64,000 bases of DNA from contig JAIPJT010000004.1 of NCBI GenBank assembly GCA_021733985.1, forward strand, positions 30,767-94,766. Direction: 5' to 3'. Numbering within the stretch: the first letter of the stretch is position 1; each line of letters starts with the position of its first letter. Under the pieces are notes generated by a model. That model was not told the origin of the DNA. It saw only the letters and a list, made by a program, of their open reading frames with translations, and did no database searches. Source of the stretch: Victivallales bacterium (GTDB lineage: Bacteria; Verrucomicrobiota; Lentisphaeria; Victivallales; GWF2-38-69). This document shows positions 18,056 through 26,693 of the stretch, piece by piece. The position numbers and the translations under genes are program-made.

Positions 18056-18658
18056 TTATTTTATAACTGAAGCGAGTCTGGGGCCAACATATTCGCATAC
18101 AATATCAGTCAATGCTTCATCTGAAAAATCAAAAAATACATCAGAACCTTTAAAGCCGATTTTCATGCCTGTTGCAAAATCGTGACCTGTAAATACTTCA
18201 GGTTTTTCCTCGAAAGAGTCAAGAAAGCTTTTTTTAAGTTTATCCACTATTTCATTTAACTCCTTTTGAGGGAAAATCAACTTCATTGATGCTTCTTTCC
18301 CTGAAGTTTCAATATAATGCTCAGACATTTTTTTGATAATTTCCCCCATAAGTTCGGGTGTTAAAGCTTCTGAGATTAGATCTTTAATGCAGTTACGCAT
18401 TCTTTCCTGTAGGGTAGAGTTAAGTTCTATGATGATATCCCTCGCAGCCTGTTTTATAGAGGACTTGGCACGTTCTTCATTTTTCTTTGCATCTTCAGAC
18501 GCTTTTTTCAGAATTGAATCTGCCTCCTCTTTTGCCCCCTGAACAATATCCTCAGCTTCTTTTTGTGCATTTTTAATAATGTCAGCTTTTTCTGTTTCAG
18601 CTTTTTTTATACCTTCTTCATTGATTCTATTAAGAAGTCCCTGCAATTCTTCAGCCAT
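18056..18658 (-). CDS. ntpE: V-type ATPase subunit E (peripheral stalk)
   Basis: A 200-residue E subunit. The first 85 residues form a charged Ala/Glu/Lys helix with hendecad-type repeats (AETEKADIIKNAQKEAED), and the remainder is the globular head-binding domain. It is the first gene of the operon; AAGGAG precedes its ATG. The usual partner G/H subunit gene is absent from the operon, as in Chlamydiae. Confidence 0.87.
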   Translation of the reverse strand: MAEELQGLLNRINEEGIKKAETEKADIIKNAQKEAEDIVQGAKEEADSILKKASEDAKKNEERAKSSIKQAARDIIIELNSTLQERMRNCIKDLISEALTPELMGEIIKKMSEHYIETSGKEASMKLIFPQKELNEIVDKLKKSFLDSFEEKPEVFTGHDFATGMKIGFKGSDVFFDFSDEALTDIVCEYVGPRLASVIK

Positions 18659-18985
18659 ACTTACTCCTTTAATTATTTGTATATAAAATTTAATCTAAGG
18701 TGTATTTTGATATCCAAATTAATGTCGCAATTTTGATATTAAATTTTTCTCTAATCTAAAGGGAATAATACTAATTTTACATAAGTTCTTTTAGATTGTA
18801 AAGATTTGTAAGAAAAAAAATATAAAAATTTGTTTTGAATAAAATACTTTTTACAAAATTGAAAAAGTTTTGAAGTTATTTACTTACTTCAAATTATTGT
18901 TTTTTTCAAGAATGAATGTAATTTTTATGTTCAAATATAATTTTTTATATGATTTACAATAATTTAAATATTTATGGAGTTTATT
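18659..18985. promoter_or_regulatory. Divergent gap between V-ATPase operon and nifU
   Basis: About 327 bp, very AT-rich, with no credible ORF. It must carry the V-ATPase promoter on the minus strand and the nifU promoter on the plus strand. The only clear symmetry is TTTGAAGT-N9-ACTTCAAA (18869-18893), about 95 bp before the nifU start, which could be a repressor site. A TATAAT near 18935 has no good -35 partner. Confidence 0.35.
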
Positions 18986-19840
18986 ATGTGGAATTATACA
19001 GATAAAGTGATGGAACATTTCCTTAATCCCAGAAACGTAGGCAAAGTTGATAATCCTGACGGAGAAGCAATAGTTGGAAATCTCAGTTGTGGCGATGCGC
19101 TAGAAATTTCTTTCAGTCTTGATGAGAATAAAAAAATAAAAGATGTAAAATTTAAGACTTTCGGCTGCGGCAGTGCTATTGCTTCTTCTTCTGTGCTTAC
19201 AGAAATGGTAAAAGGTAAGACACTTGAGGAAGCGGAAAAAATTACGAATCATGATATAGTGGATAAACTGGGCGGATTACCGGATAAAAAAATTCACTGT
19301 TCTGTAATGGGTACTGATGCTTTGCATGCTGCCATAGCTAATTATCGCGGTGAAAAACCGAAAGATACTAATGAAACCAAATATGAAGGGACTGTGGTTT
19401 GTCATTGTTTTGATGTGACTGATGTCAAAATTAGGGAGCTTGCAAAAGAGAATAACTTAAAAACTGTGGATGAAATAACAGATTACTGCAAAGCCGGAGG
19501 TTCATGCGGAGAGTGCAGAGAAGAAATTAAGCAAATTCTTGACGGGCTCTGGAAAAGGGAAAAGGAAACCAGTGGAAAGGATATTTCGAATCAGAAAACA
19601 GTACTGACGTTTGCACAGAAAGTGATGAAAGTACAGGAGGTTATAGAACAGGAAATACGGCCTGCCTTAGAGAGAGACGGTGGGAGTATCGAATTTATTG
19701 ATTTATCAAAGGATACAGTAGTAGTCAGGCTCAAAGGAAGATGCGCAAGCTGCCCGAGCTCAAAAGTTACTATTAAAACTTTTGTTGAGAAAAAATTAAA
19801 AGAACTTGTTTCTGAAGAACTAAAGGTTGAACAGGAGTAA
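18986..19840 (+). CDS. nifU: NifU-type Fe-S cluster scaffold, three-domain
   Basis: A 284-residue full-length NifU. Domain 1 (1-125) is IscU-like with scaffold cysteines in NLSCGDALEI, FGCGSAIASS and KIHCSVMG. Domain 2 (about 135-190) is BFD-like with a permanent [2Fe-2S] site: CHCFDV and KAGGSCGEC. Domain 3 (about 210-284) is the NifU C-terminal domain with GRCASCPSS. It assembles Fe-S clusters for targets such as KamA. GGAG lies 8 nt before the ATG at 18986; Met at 18974 lacks this. No nifS cysteine desulfurase is adjacent, so the sulfur donor is elsewhere. Nitrogen fixation genes are not seen, so a housekeeping role is likely. Confidence 0.92.
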   Translation: MWNYTDKVMEHFLNPRNVGKVDNPDGEAIVGNLSCGDALEISFSLDENKKIKDVKFKTFGCGSAIASSSVLTEMVKGKTLEEAEKITNHDIVDKLGGLPDKKIHCSVMGTDALHAAIANYRGEKPKDTNETKYEGTVVCHCFDVTDVKIRELAKENNLKTVDEITDYCKAGGSCGECREEIKQILDGLWKREKETSGKDISNQKTVLTFAQKVMKVQEVIEQEIRPALERDGGSIEFIDLSKDTVVVRLKGRCASCPSSKVTIKTFVEKKLKELVSEELKVEQE

Positions 19841-19858
19841 AACTTAACCACTGGATTT

Positions 19859-20704
19859 TCAGTTATTAACTTGTAACTTTTTCAGATATTTTATATCATC
19901 AGTATTCATGCCGTTGACAAGTTTATGATTTTTATATGCATTTATAAACCACGCAGTACCGATAATTATCATAGGGAAGGATAGTACCTGTCCCATTGTC
20001 AGCCAACCCCAGGCCAGATACCCTAATTGCGGATCAGGCGCTCTTACAAACTCAACTGCAAATCTGAAGATACCGTAGAGTAATAGAAATAAACCTGAAA
20101 CAGCCATTCTCGGCCTGGTTTTTCTGGAGTAAAACCATAAAATTATAAACAGTACTATACCTTCTAACAAAAATTCGTAGAGCATTGAGGGGTGCCTGGG
20201 TAATTGTGCAGGATCTGTCGGGAAAACCATAGCCCAGGGGATGGTAGTTGTTTTACCCCAGAGTTCACCGTTTATAAAGTTTCCAATTCGTCCGGCTCCT
20301 AATCCTATAGGCACAAAAGGGACTATAAAATCACCAACCTGAAAAAGATTCTTCCTGTTTTTTTTTGCAAATATAATAAATGCTGTAATTACACCTATTA
20401 ATCCGCCGTGAAACGACATGCCTCCATCCCAGACTTTAATTATTTCCGAAGGATTAGATAAATAATATGGAAGATTATAAAAAACAATGTATCCTAAACG
20501 TCCGCCTAATAAAACCCCTATAATACCATAAAAAATTAAATCTGAAAGTTGTTCTGAAGTCCAGAGGCCTTTTGATTTTCTTACTCTGATTGATGCGCAG
20601 AGCCAGATTAATATGAATCCAATTAAATACATTACTCCATACCAATGTATTTTTATCGGCCCAAGTTTTAAAAGGACAGGGTTAATGTCAGGGTATTTTA
20701 TCAT
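19859..20704 (-). CDS. lgt: Prolipoprotein diacylglyceryl transferase
   Basis: A 281-residue inner-membrane enzyme with about seven helices that transfers diacylglycerol to lipobox cysteines of prolipoproteins. The family signature [14 protein letters not shown] is present, with [11 protein letters not shown] near the start and MSFHGGLIG earlier. It starts 3 bp after dxs and ends 18 bp from the convergent nifU stop. It would modify lipoproteins such as the LptE and 26-kb lipoprotein seen in this window. Confidence 0.95.
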   Translation of the reverse strand: MIKYPDINPVLLKLGPIKIHWYGVMYLIGFILIWLCASIRVRKSKGLWTSEQLSDLIFYGIIGVLLGGRLGYIVFYNLPYYLSNPSEIIKVWDGGMSFHGGLIGVITAFIIFAKKNRKNLFQVGDFIVPFVPIGLGAGRIGNFINGELWGKTTTIPWAMVFPTDPAQLPRHPSMLYEFLLEGIVLFIILWFYSRKTRPRMAVSGLFLLLYGIFRFAVEFVRAPDPQLGYLAWGWLTMGQVLSFPMIIIGTAWFINAYKNHKLVNGMNTDDIKYLKKLQVNN

Positions 20705-20707
20705 AAT

Positions 20708-22573
20708 TTATCCGTAAGAAAGAATATCTATATTATCCAATATTTTTTCTGCGATTCGTTCTGGAGTCAGTCCCATTTTCTTCTTTATCCCGCCGGGAGT
20801 CCCGTGAGGTATAATATTGTTGCTATATCCGAAATGGAGTATTTCTTTGTGATCAATGTTTATCAACGTTTCATCAACTGTAGAAGCCAACCCTCCTGAT
20901 TTTCTGTTGTCTTCAATTGTAACTACAGGCATTTTTTGTGCAGTGTTTATTAGTTTCTCCTCATCGAAGGGTCTGATGAACCTCGTATTTACTATATTAA
21001 TTTCCACTTTAGAAAAGGTATTGATAATATTTTTAACTTTAAGTGCTGTCAGGAGCTCTCCTCCAGTTGCCCATATCGACAGGTCCTGTCCTTCTGTTAT
21101 ATCTAATGCCTTTCCCCATTTAATTTTTTTATCAGTATTTTGAAATTTTGAAATTTTATCCTTAGAGTATTTAATAATAACCGGGGCTGCTTTTTCATAT
21201 GCTTCGAACAACATGTTTTCCAGTTCAATTTTATCAGCGGGATAAAGTATTGATATGTTTGGAAGGGACCTGATATAGCTAAGGTCATTTACGCCGTGGT
21301 GTGTCGGCCCGTCTGCTACAATGCCGGCACGGTCGGCACATATTATTAACGGCAGTCCCTGTAGGCAGATATCATGGAAAAGGCATCCCAAAGAGCGTTG
21401 AAGAAAAGTTGAATAAACTGCAAATACTGGCCTTAATCCTTTGGCGGCCAGTCCTGCTGCAAAAACAGTGGCATGTTCTTCTGCAATTCCGACATCAAAA
21501 AACCTGTCGGGAAATTTTTGGGCAAACTTGTCCATTCCGGTTCCGGATTTCATTGCTGCTGTAATTCCAACAATCTCACGGTGTTTATCAGCCAATTTGA
21601 CTAAAGAATGTCCGAACGCTTCTGAAAAAGTTAAATGTTTGGATGATTTTGATTTACCCGTTTTCAGTTCAAATCCGCTGAGGCCGTGGAATTTTTCAGG
21701 ATAAAGCTCGGCAGGTTTATACCCTTTTCCTTTGGTTGTCAAAACATGAACGACTACCGGTGAATCAAATTCCTTAATCAGCTCAAACGTCTGTAAAAGG
21801 AGTTTTAGGTTATGCCCGTCAATGGGGCCTATATATCTTATTCCAAGTTCCTCGAAAAAAACTCCCGGGACAAGAAGACTTTTTGCTGCTTCTTCAATTT
21901 CGCCGATTGTTTTTCTGATTTTATTTCCGTAACGGGGTATTTTTAGTATAGTTCTTTTGAAAAAATTTCTTGTTTTATTGTAGCCGCGTTTAAGGATTAT
22001 TCTATTCAGATATGAAGTCATACCCCCGACATTTTTGGAAATAGACATTTTATTATCATTGAGAACTAAAATTAAGTCTTTGGTTGTTTCTGAAATATTA
22101 TTTAATCCTTCAAATGTAATACCGTTTGTGAGGGAACCGTCACCTATAACCGATATAATTTTTTCTTTTCCGCCCTGTCTGTCTCTTGCAACTGCCATAC
22201 CGAGAGCTGCAGAAACTGCAGTGCCGGCATGTCCGGCATAAAAGCAGTCGTATTCTGATTCTTTCGGACTTGTAAAACCGCAGCATCCGTTATCTTTACG
22301 AAGTGTGTTAAAGAAAAAATTACGGCCGGTAATTAATTTGTGAGCGTAAGTTTGATGGCTTACATCCCACAGGATTTTGTCTTTCGGTGTATTGAATATG
22401 TAGTGCATAGCAACAGTAAGTTCAACTACACCAAGATTTGGAGCTGTATGACCGCCGTTTACGGAAGTGACCTCTATAATTTTATTTCTGATTTCTTTGC
22501 ACAGCGTAATTAATTCCGAGTTGTTGAGCTTTCTGGCATCTTCAGGACTATTTATAAAACCTAATATACTCAT
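20708..22573 (-). CDS. dxs: 1-deoxy-D-xylulose-5-phosphate synthase
   Basis: A 621-residue thiamine-diphosphate enzyme that condenses pyruvate and glyceraldehyde-3-phosphate, the first step of the MEP isoprenoid pathway. VIGDGSLTNGITFEGLNN is the TPP/Mg motif, IGPIDGHNL and DVGIAEEHATVFAAGLA are typical Dxs segments. Its length is normal. It lies in a tight operon with pabA (6-bp gap upstream) and lgt (3-bp gap downstream). Two other MEP genes, ispD and ispF, occur 14-20 kb away. Confidence 0.96.
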   Translation of the reverse strand: MSILGFINSPEDARKLNNSELITLCKEIRNKIIEVTSVNGGHTAPNLGVVELTVAMHYIFNTPKDKILWDVSHQTYAHKLITGRNFFFNTLRKDNGCCGFTSPKESEYDCFYAGHAGTAVSAALGMAVARDRQGGKEKIISVIGDGSLTNGITFEGLNNISETTKDLILVLNDNKMSISKNVGGMTSYLNRIILKRGYNKTRNFFKRTILKIPRYGNKIRKTIGEIEEAAKSLLVPGVFFEELGIRYIGPIDGHNLKLLLQTFELIKEFDSPVVVHVLTTKGKGYKPAELYPEKFHGLSGFELKTGKSKSSKHLTFSEAFGHSLVKLADKHREIVGITAAMKSGTGMDKFAQKFPDRFFDVGIAEEHATVFAAGLAAKGLRPVFAVYSTFLQRSLGCLFHDICLQGLPLIICADRAGIVADGPTHHGVNDLSYIRSLPNISILYPADKIELENMLFEAYEKAAPVIIKYSKDKISKFQNTDKKIKWGKALDITEGQDLSIWATGGELLTALKVKNIINTFSKVEINIVNTRFIRPFDEEKLINTAQKMPVVTIEDNRKSGGLASTVDETLINIDHKEILHFGYSNNIIPHGTPGGIKKKMGLTPERIAEKILDNIDILSYG

Positions 22574-22579
22574 GTTTCT

Positions 22580-23155
22580 TTAGTTTTGAATTTTAATAAA
22601 ATTTCGCAGAAGTTTATGGCCGAATTCAGTTAAAATGGATTCGGGATGAAACTGTACACCGTAAATGGGTAAATTTTTATGCTGGATACCCATAACTATA
22701 CCGTCTATAGTTTTAGCTGTAACTTTTAAGCAGTCCGGTATGGAGGAAGGGGAAATAATTAACGAATGATATCTTGTGGCACTGTATGGAGATGGAATAT
22801 CATCAAAAATTCCTTCATTATTGTGATATATTTTAGAAGTTTTACCGTGCATTAATTCCGGTGCATGTACAATATTAGCCCCGAAAACATCACCAATCGA
22901 TTGAAACCCCAGGCAAACTCCCAGAACAGGAAGCTCTTTATCTGCAAGCTTTTCAATTAGGCTGCATGATATGCCTGCCTGTTTGGGGGTACATGGTCCC
23001 GGCGAAATTACGACTTTGTCAAATTTTTCATTCTCCATGATGAAATCTGCAGAAACCGCGTTATTTCTTATTACATTTACGTCCTGGTTCAATTCTCTGA
23101 AATATTGAACTATGTTATATGTGAATGAGTCGTAATTGTCTATCATTAATATCAT
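22580..23155 (-). CDS. pabA: Glutamine amidotransferase, PabA/TrpG type
   Basis: A 191-residue class-I glutamine amidotransferase. It begins MILMIDNYDSFTYNIVQYF as PabA/TrpG proteins do. The nucleophile loop is LGVCLGFQSIG (Cys near residue 80) and the His-Glu pair lies in QFHPESILTEFG. The loop has Phe where most relatives have His after CLG, an unusual but not disabling change. It supplies ammonia to aminodeoxychorismate or anthranilate synthase. No trp genes or pabB are nearby, so PabA and TrpG cannot be told apart. Confidence 0.9.
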   Translation of the reverse strand: MILMIDNYDSFTYNIVQYFRELNQDVNVIRNNAVSADFIMENEKFDKVVISPGPCTPKQAGISCSLIEKLADKELPVLGVCLGFQSIGDVFGANIVHAPELMHGKTSKIYHNNEGIFDDIPSPYSATRYHSLIISPSSIPDCLKVTAKTIDGIVMGIQHKNLPIYGVQFHPESILTEFGHKLLRNFIKIQN

Positions 23156-23640
23156 TGATACTTATCCATTAGGTATAAAGAAAAAAAGCTAATATATAAT
23201 ATTATTTCGGACTGCTATTTACTGAGATTAGTTATTCTTATATTATTTTTATCATTATAAATAGATTAAAACTACTTTAATAAATACATTTTTAGACAAA
23301 AAAATCAAGATTCCATATTATGATATGTTTAATAAAAATTATTTGCTGAATATATGGTTAATGATAATATGGAAATATTGAAAAATATACTATATTGCAA
23401 TATCTTATAATAAGATAGATTAATACGAAAAGCCTTCAAAATCCGGGGCCTGAAAAAAAATGGACTTCCGAATTTGCCGGGCCGCTAAGGCCGCCAAATA
23501 TTTTTTTCCGTTGAATATCTATATTATATAGAGATAAACGCAGGAATTAAGGATAATCCGCTATAGGCGGAATGTACTTTTGTATAAGGCTTAAAAAAAG
23601 CATTTCGATAATAATAATATAAAATTGGGATTACAACACA
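23156..23640 (+). other. Long leader or intergenic region with palindromes and a GC-rich island
   Basis: 485 bp without a credible ORF. The left part is AT-rich and holds a 17-bp palindrome TATCTTATAATAAGATA (23401-23417) that includes a TATAAT. A GC-rich island follows (about 23443-23496) with a GGCC-GCTAA-GGCC hairpin (23480-23492), then CCGC-TATAG-GCGG near 23550. The base composition stands out from its surroundings, so a structured 5' leader or small RNA for the downstream repeat protein is possible. I could not match it to tmRNA, SRP RNA, RNase P RNA or a riboswitch. Confidence 0.3.
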
Positions 23641-25143
23641 ATGGCTAATGAAGAAAAATCTCAAAATAATGATGATAACAAGAAAACGGGATTAAGATTT
23701 AATAAATCCATGCTGGAAAAGACTCTTGCATTAAAAAGTAAGGAGTCCGGACAACAGGCAGAAAATACAACAGGCACTGAAAAAAAGGACAATACTGAAG
23801 ACAAACCGGTTAACCCTTTAGACAAAACCAGGTCTGAACAGAAGTCTGATGACGTAGAAAAAACTTCAAAGCTAAAGATGACTTCTGATAAAGAAGAGCA
23901 GTCTTTGGATAAAAATACTAAAGCCGAACCGGAAAAAACATTGAAACTTAAACCTGATTCTAAACAGGTAAAACATAAAGAGGAAGATTCAAAAACACAA
24001 AAAGCAAAATCAACTCATGATGAAACTGTTAAACTCAAAAGAGAAAAAAACGGAACAGCAGAGGAAGATAAAAACGTTAAGGATCAGATCGCTGAACACT
24101 CTAAGACTTCCGCGGGTTCCGATAAATCATTAAATCTAAAACTAAATAAGAAAGACGATAAATCTTCTGCAGAACAGAGGAAAAGCTCAGAAAGCCTAAA
24201 GCGGACTATAAAGCTTAAAAGTTTATCTAAAAAAACATATGCGGGGAAACAGCCCGGCCATTTAACTACAAATACTATTAAACTGTCTCCGAAAAAAACT
24301 GATGATAAACGTAAATCCTCTTCTGATTCGGAAAAGGAAAAAACTATAAAACTGAAAACACCTGAAAAAAAGGACCCGAATTTATCGAACCTTTCAAAAA
24401 CATTGAAGTTAAAGAAAAACACTAATAAAAAAGAAATTGAAGATAAAGCCGAAGGTGATGTAATTTCAACAGTTTCTTCGACAAAAGATATATCTCCTTC
24501 TAAAGTTATTAAATTAAAAACTACTGTTGATGAAGAAAAAAAAGTTGATCCAATGTCAACGCAGACAATCAAGATAAAGTCAGCTAAACCTGATACCGAT
24601 AAAAAGCCTGAAAAAAAAACAGATAAAAAAGAAAGCGCTGAACCGGTAGAAAACACTGCAAAAGTTTCTTTGGATAAAACGGAGGACTTACCCTCTATTG
24701 ACGAAGGTACACAAAAACAGGAACTGGAAAAAAAGACAAAGCTGTTTGAGTCAAAGAAAGAAGAGCCGGAAGAGAAACAACCTGAGAAAACCTTAAAATT
24801 GAAACCCCAAAAAACTGAACCTGAGAGAAGGAAACCTGAACTTAAAAAAGAGAAAGACGAAACAGTAAAAGATAATAAGGATGCTGAAAAAACAACTGCT
24901 CCGCCTGACCTTGGAGACCTGAAAAATGTTTTAAATGATTTCAAAGAGGAAAAAGAACAAAAAGTAAAAAAAAGTATTGCCAAAAGTGCAGAGAAAAAAA
25001 AACAGGAAGTTAAAGGGAGAGTTGAGAGTACGGAAGAAGAACAGACAACATCTTTTTTTACTGTTGCAGTAGGAGCAGCAACTGTAATTGCACTTTCTAT
25101 TGTTTTATATTTTGTTTTATCTTCATACCTATTCATTTCATAA
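23641..25143 (+). CDS. Lys/Glu-rich repeat protein with C-terminal membrane anchor
   Basis: A 500-residue protein I do not recognise as a named family. It has no N-terminal signal. Residues 1-465 are highly charged and probably disordered, rich in Lys, Glu, Asp, Ser and Thr. About 13 copies of a short motif, T-(I/L/V)-K-(L/I)-K with a preceding charged residue, are scattered along it (KTLKLK, ETVKLK, RTIKLK, KTIKLK, KVIKLK, QTIKIK), at intervals of roughly 20-40 residues. A single hydrophobic helix (about 472-497, VAVGAATVIALSIVLYFVL) ends the protein, so it should be tail-anchored with the repeat region in the cytosol. A scaffold, or a substrate of a Thr kinase, is conceivable; neither can be shown. 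Confidence 0.8.
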   Translation: MANEEKSQNNDDNKKTGLRFNKSMLEKTLALKSKESGQQAENTTGTEKKDNTEDKPVNPLDKTRSEQKSDDVEKTSKLKMTSDKEEQSLDKNTKAEPEKTLKLKPDSKQVKHKEEDSKTQKAKSTHDETVKLKREKNGTAEEDKNVKDQIAEHSKTSAGSDKSLNLKLNKKDDKSSAEQRKSSESLKRTIKLKSLSKKTYAGKQPGHLTTNTIKLSPKKTDDKRKSSSDSEKEKTIKLKTPEKKDPNLSNLSKTLKLKKNTNKKEIEDKAEGDVISTVSSTKDISPSKVIKLKTTVDEEKKVDPMSTQTIKIKSAKPDTDKKPEKKTDKKESAEPVENTAKVSLDKTEDLPSIDEGTQKQELEKKTKLFESKKEEPEEKQPEKTLKLKPQKTEPERRKPELKKEKDETVKDNKDAEKTTAPPDLGDLKNVLNDFKEEKEQKVKKSIAKSAEKKKQEVKGRVESTEEEQTTSFFTVAVGAATVIALSIVLYFVLSSYLFIS

Positions 25144-25216
25144 AGATTAGTATGTTGTTGTTAACTGAATACTTTGTTCAATGTTAACCGAATTAAGAAT
25201 TAACTGGGAAGAATTC

Positions 25217-25897
25217 ATGACAAAAAAAGAATATGCAGCAGCGATTGATATGACCGGACCGTTCTCTTCATGGTGTATAGCAGACCTATACGAAAAGGTA
25301 ATTATTGAGGAAAAATCAATAAAAATTTCAAGAAAATCAAATTCTCTGTTTTTTAATTCGTTTAAAAATACACTTAACGAATTAAAAATTAATATACAGG
25401 AGATAAAGAACTGGTATGTCGGAGTAGGTCCTGGAAGCTATACCGGAATACGTGTCGGGGCTTCTTTTGTCTCTGGAATTCTGTACAGTTCCCAAGAAAA
25501 TATAAAAATTACAGGTGTACCTTCCTTCTTTCCGATAGCTGCGGAAGTTTCTACTGAGAATAATGGGAAAACAGGTGTGGTTTTTCAAGTTACACCTAAG
25601 TCATTGTTAATTTATAGTGTATATAAAAGGGGAGGCGTACTGAATTCATTAGATAAACCTTTGTTGGTAAATGAAGAAAATGCAGAAGTGTTACTGGAGG
25701 AATATAGTAAAGTTGTAACGCTCCAGGATTTGAAAAATAATTTATTAGCAAAAGGTGCTTTAAAAGATAAAATAATATGTCTTAACTCCTTTCCTGTAAG
25801 AAGAATGTTTGATAAGGAATGCTGTACAAATTCTAATAATATTGAGGATCTGATTTATATACGACCCGCCGTAACAGCTGCGGTTAATGCAGGTTAG
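25217..25897 (+). CDS. tsaB: TsaB-like tRNA t6A37 biosynthesis protein
   Basis: A 226-residue member of the TsaB/YeaZ family. AIDMTGPFSSWCI is the first ASKHA strand pair and WYVGVGPGSYTGIRVGASF is the family signature. TsaB holds TsaD and TsaE together for threonylcarbamoylation of A37 in ANN-decoding tRNAs. GGGAAG lies before the ATG at 25217, so I prefer it to the upstream ATG at 25181. The C-terminal half is poorly conserved, as is usual. tsaD and tsaE are not in the window. Confidence 0.85.
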   Translation: MTKKEYAAAIDMTGPFSSWCIADLYEKVIIEEKSIKISRKSNSLFFNSFKNTLNELKINIQEIKNWYVGVGPGSYTGIRVGASFVSGILYSSQENIKITGVPSFFPIAAEVSTENNGKTGVVFQVTPKSLLIYSVYKRGGVLNSLDKPLLVNEENAEVLLEEYSKVVTLQDLKNNLLAKGALKDKIICLNSFPVRRMFDKECCTNSNNIEDLIYIRPAVTAAVNAG

Positions 25898-25918
25898 TGA
25901 ACAAAAATTAGAGTTGAA

Positions 25919-25950
25919 CTTTGTACAACGAAGCTTAATCATTTCTGAAG
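25919..25950 (+). repeat. Dispersed hairpin repeat, copy B
   Basis: CTTTGTACAACGAAG followed by CTTAATCATTTCTGAAG. It is the most diverged of the three copies but keeps the hairpin with a G-T wobble. It lies 22 bp after the tsaB stop and before the lipoprotein gene. Confidence 0.5.
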
Positions 25951-26013
25951 CCTTAATGTTTATCTTTAAAAAAAATACTGATAGTATAACAGTGTAGAAA
26001 ATGAGGAAAATTG

Positions 26014-26628
26014 ATGTGTAAATATGTAATTATATCCGTTCTGGTCTTTAGTGTATTTTTTACTGGCTGCCAGAAGATTAAAATTGATTATGTTGGACAA
26101 AACGATCCTAAAACAAAATTTGCTAAACTGTATTTTGGAAAAAATGAGGTAAATAAACCTTACAAGGTCATAGGAAAAGCAATTATCAGGGCATCTACCT
26201 CCTTCAGTTCAGTTGATATACAAAAAAAATTAAGAAGAACTGCTGAAGCAAAAGGTGCCGATGCTGTAATAATACTTTCTTATAAAGAGGTTCCTGCTGG
26301 AATGTATGCGTACAATAATTATCCAATGTGGGGAATGTACGATGGGATGTACGGTTGGGGCGGAATGGGATGTATGCCCTGCAACTACGGACCTTACTGG
26401 GGTGAAATGAATTATCCCGGTATGGGGGGGAAGGGTGAAGAATCAGTGCAGTGTTATTATGATTATTTAATAAAAACATTATTTGTCAGATTCAAAAATA
26501 ATGACAGCACCGAACCATTATTAACCGGGAAAACTGTAAAACATTTGAAAGATCAAGGTAATTCTGGGGGCGCTATGAAAAAATTTTTATCAGAAAAAAA
26601 GTATAGAAAAAGTACTAAAAAGTTTTAG
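26014..26628 (+). CDS. Putative lipoprotein with Met/Gly/Tyr/Trp-rich segment
   Basis: A 204-residue protein with a lipoprotein signal peptide ending VFFTGC, so the mature chain begins at a lipidated Cys near residue 20. The next 85 residues look like a small heavy-metal-binding/YbjQ- or DUF4156-like fold (AEAKGADAVIILSYKEVP). Residues about 105-145 are very rich in Met, Gly, Tyr, Trp and Pro (YPMWGMYDGMYGWGG) and contain two Cys in CMPC. That segment could bind metal or be a flexible surface linker. GAGGA precedes the ATG at 26014. It is unrelated to its neighbours by sequence; the role is unknown. Confidence 0.72.
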   Translation: MCKYVIISVLVFSVFFTGCQKIKIDYVGQNDPKTKFAKLYFGKNEVNKPYKVIGKAIIRASTSFSSVDIQKKLRRTAEAKGADAVIILSYKEVPAGMYAYNNYPMWGMYDGMYGWGGMGCMPCNYGPYWGEMNYPGMGGKGEESVQCYYDYLIKTLFVRFKNNDSTEPLLTGKTVKHLKDQGNSGGAMKKFLSEKKYRKSTKKF

Positions 26629-26693
26629 CTCTTAACTTAATATTCTTTAGATCCTGTGCCGGTCTACCTATAGGAATTTAACGTATAATTTAA

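Noticed and set aside
23430..23500. GC-rich island considered as tmRNA, SRP RNA or RNase P RNA
   Set aside because: None of the conserved cores (GGAAGG/AGCA loop, tRNA-like ends, P4 helix) is present and the island is too short.
24084..25136. 350-codon Ser/Phe-rich frame on the minus strand
   Set aside because: It is the mirror of the Lys/Glu-rich gene (AAA/GAA become TTT/TTC) and has no start context or recognisable domain.
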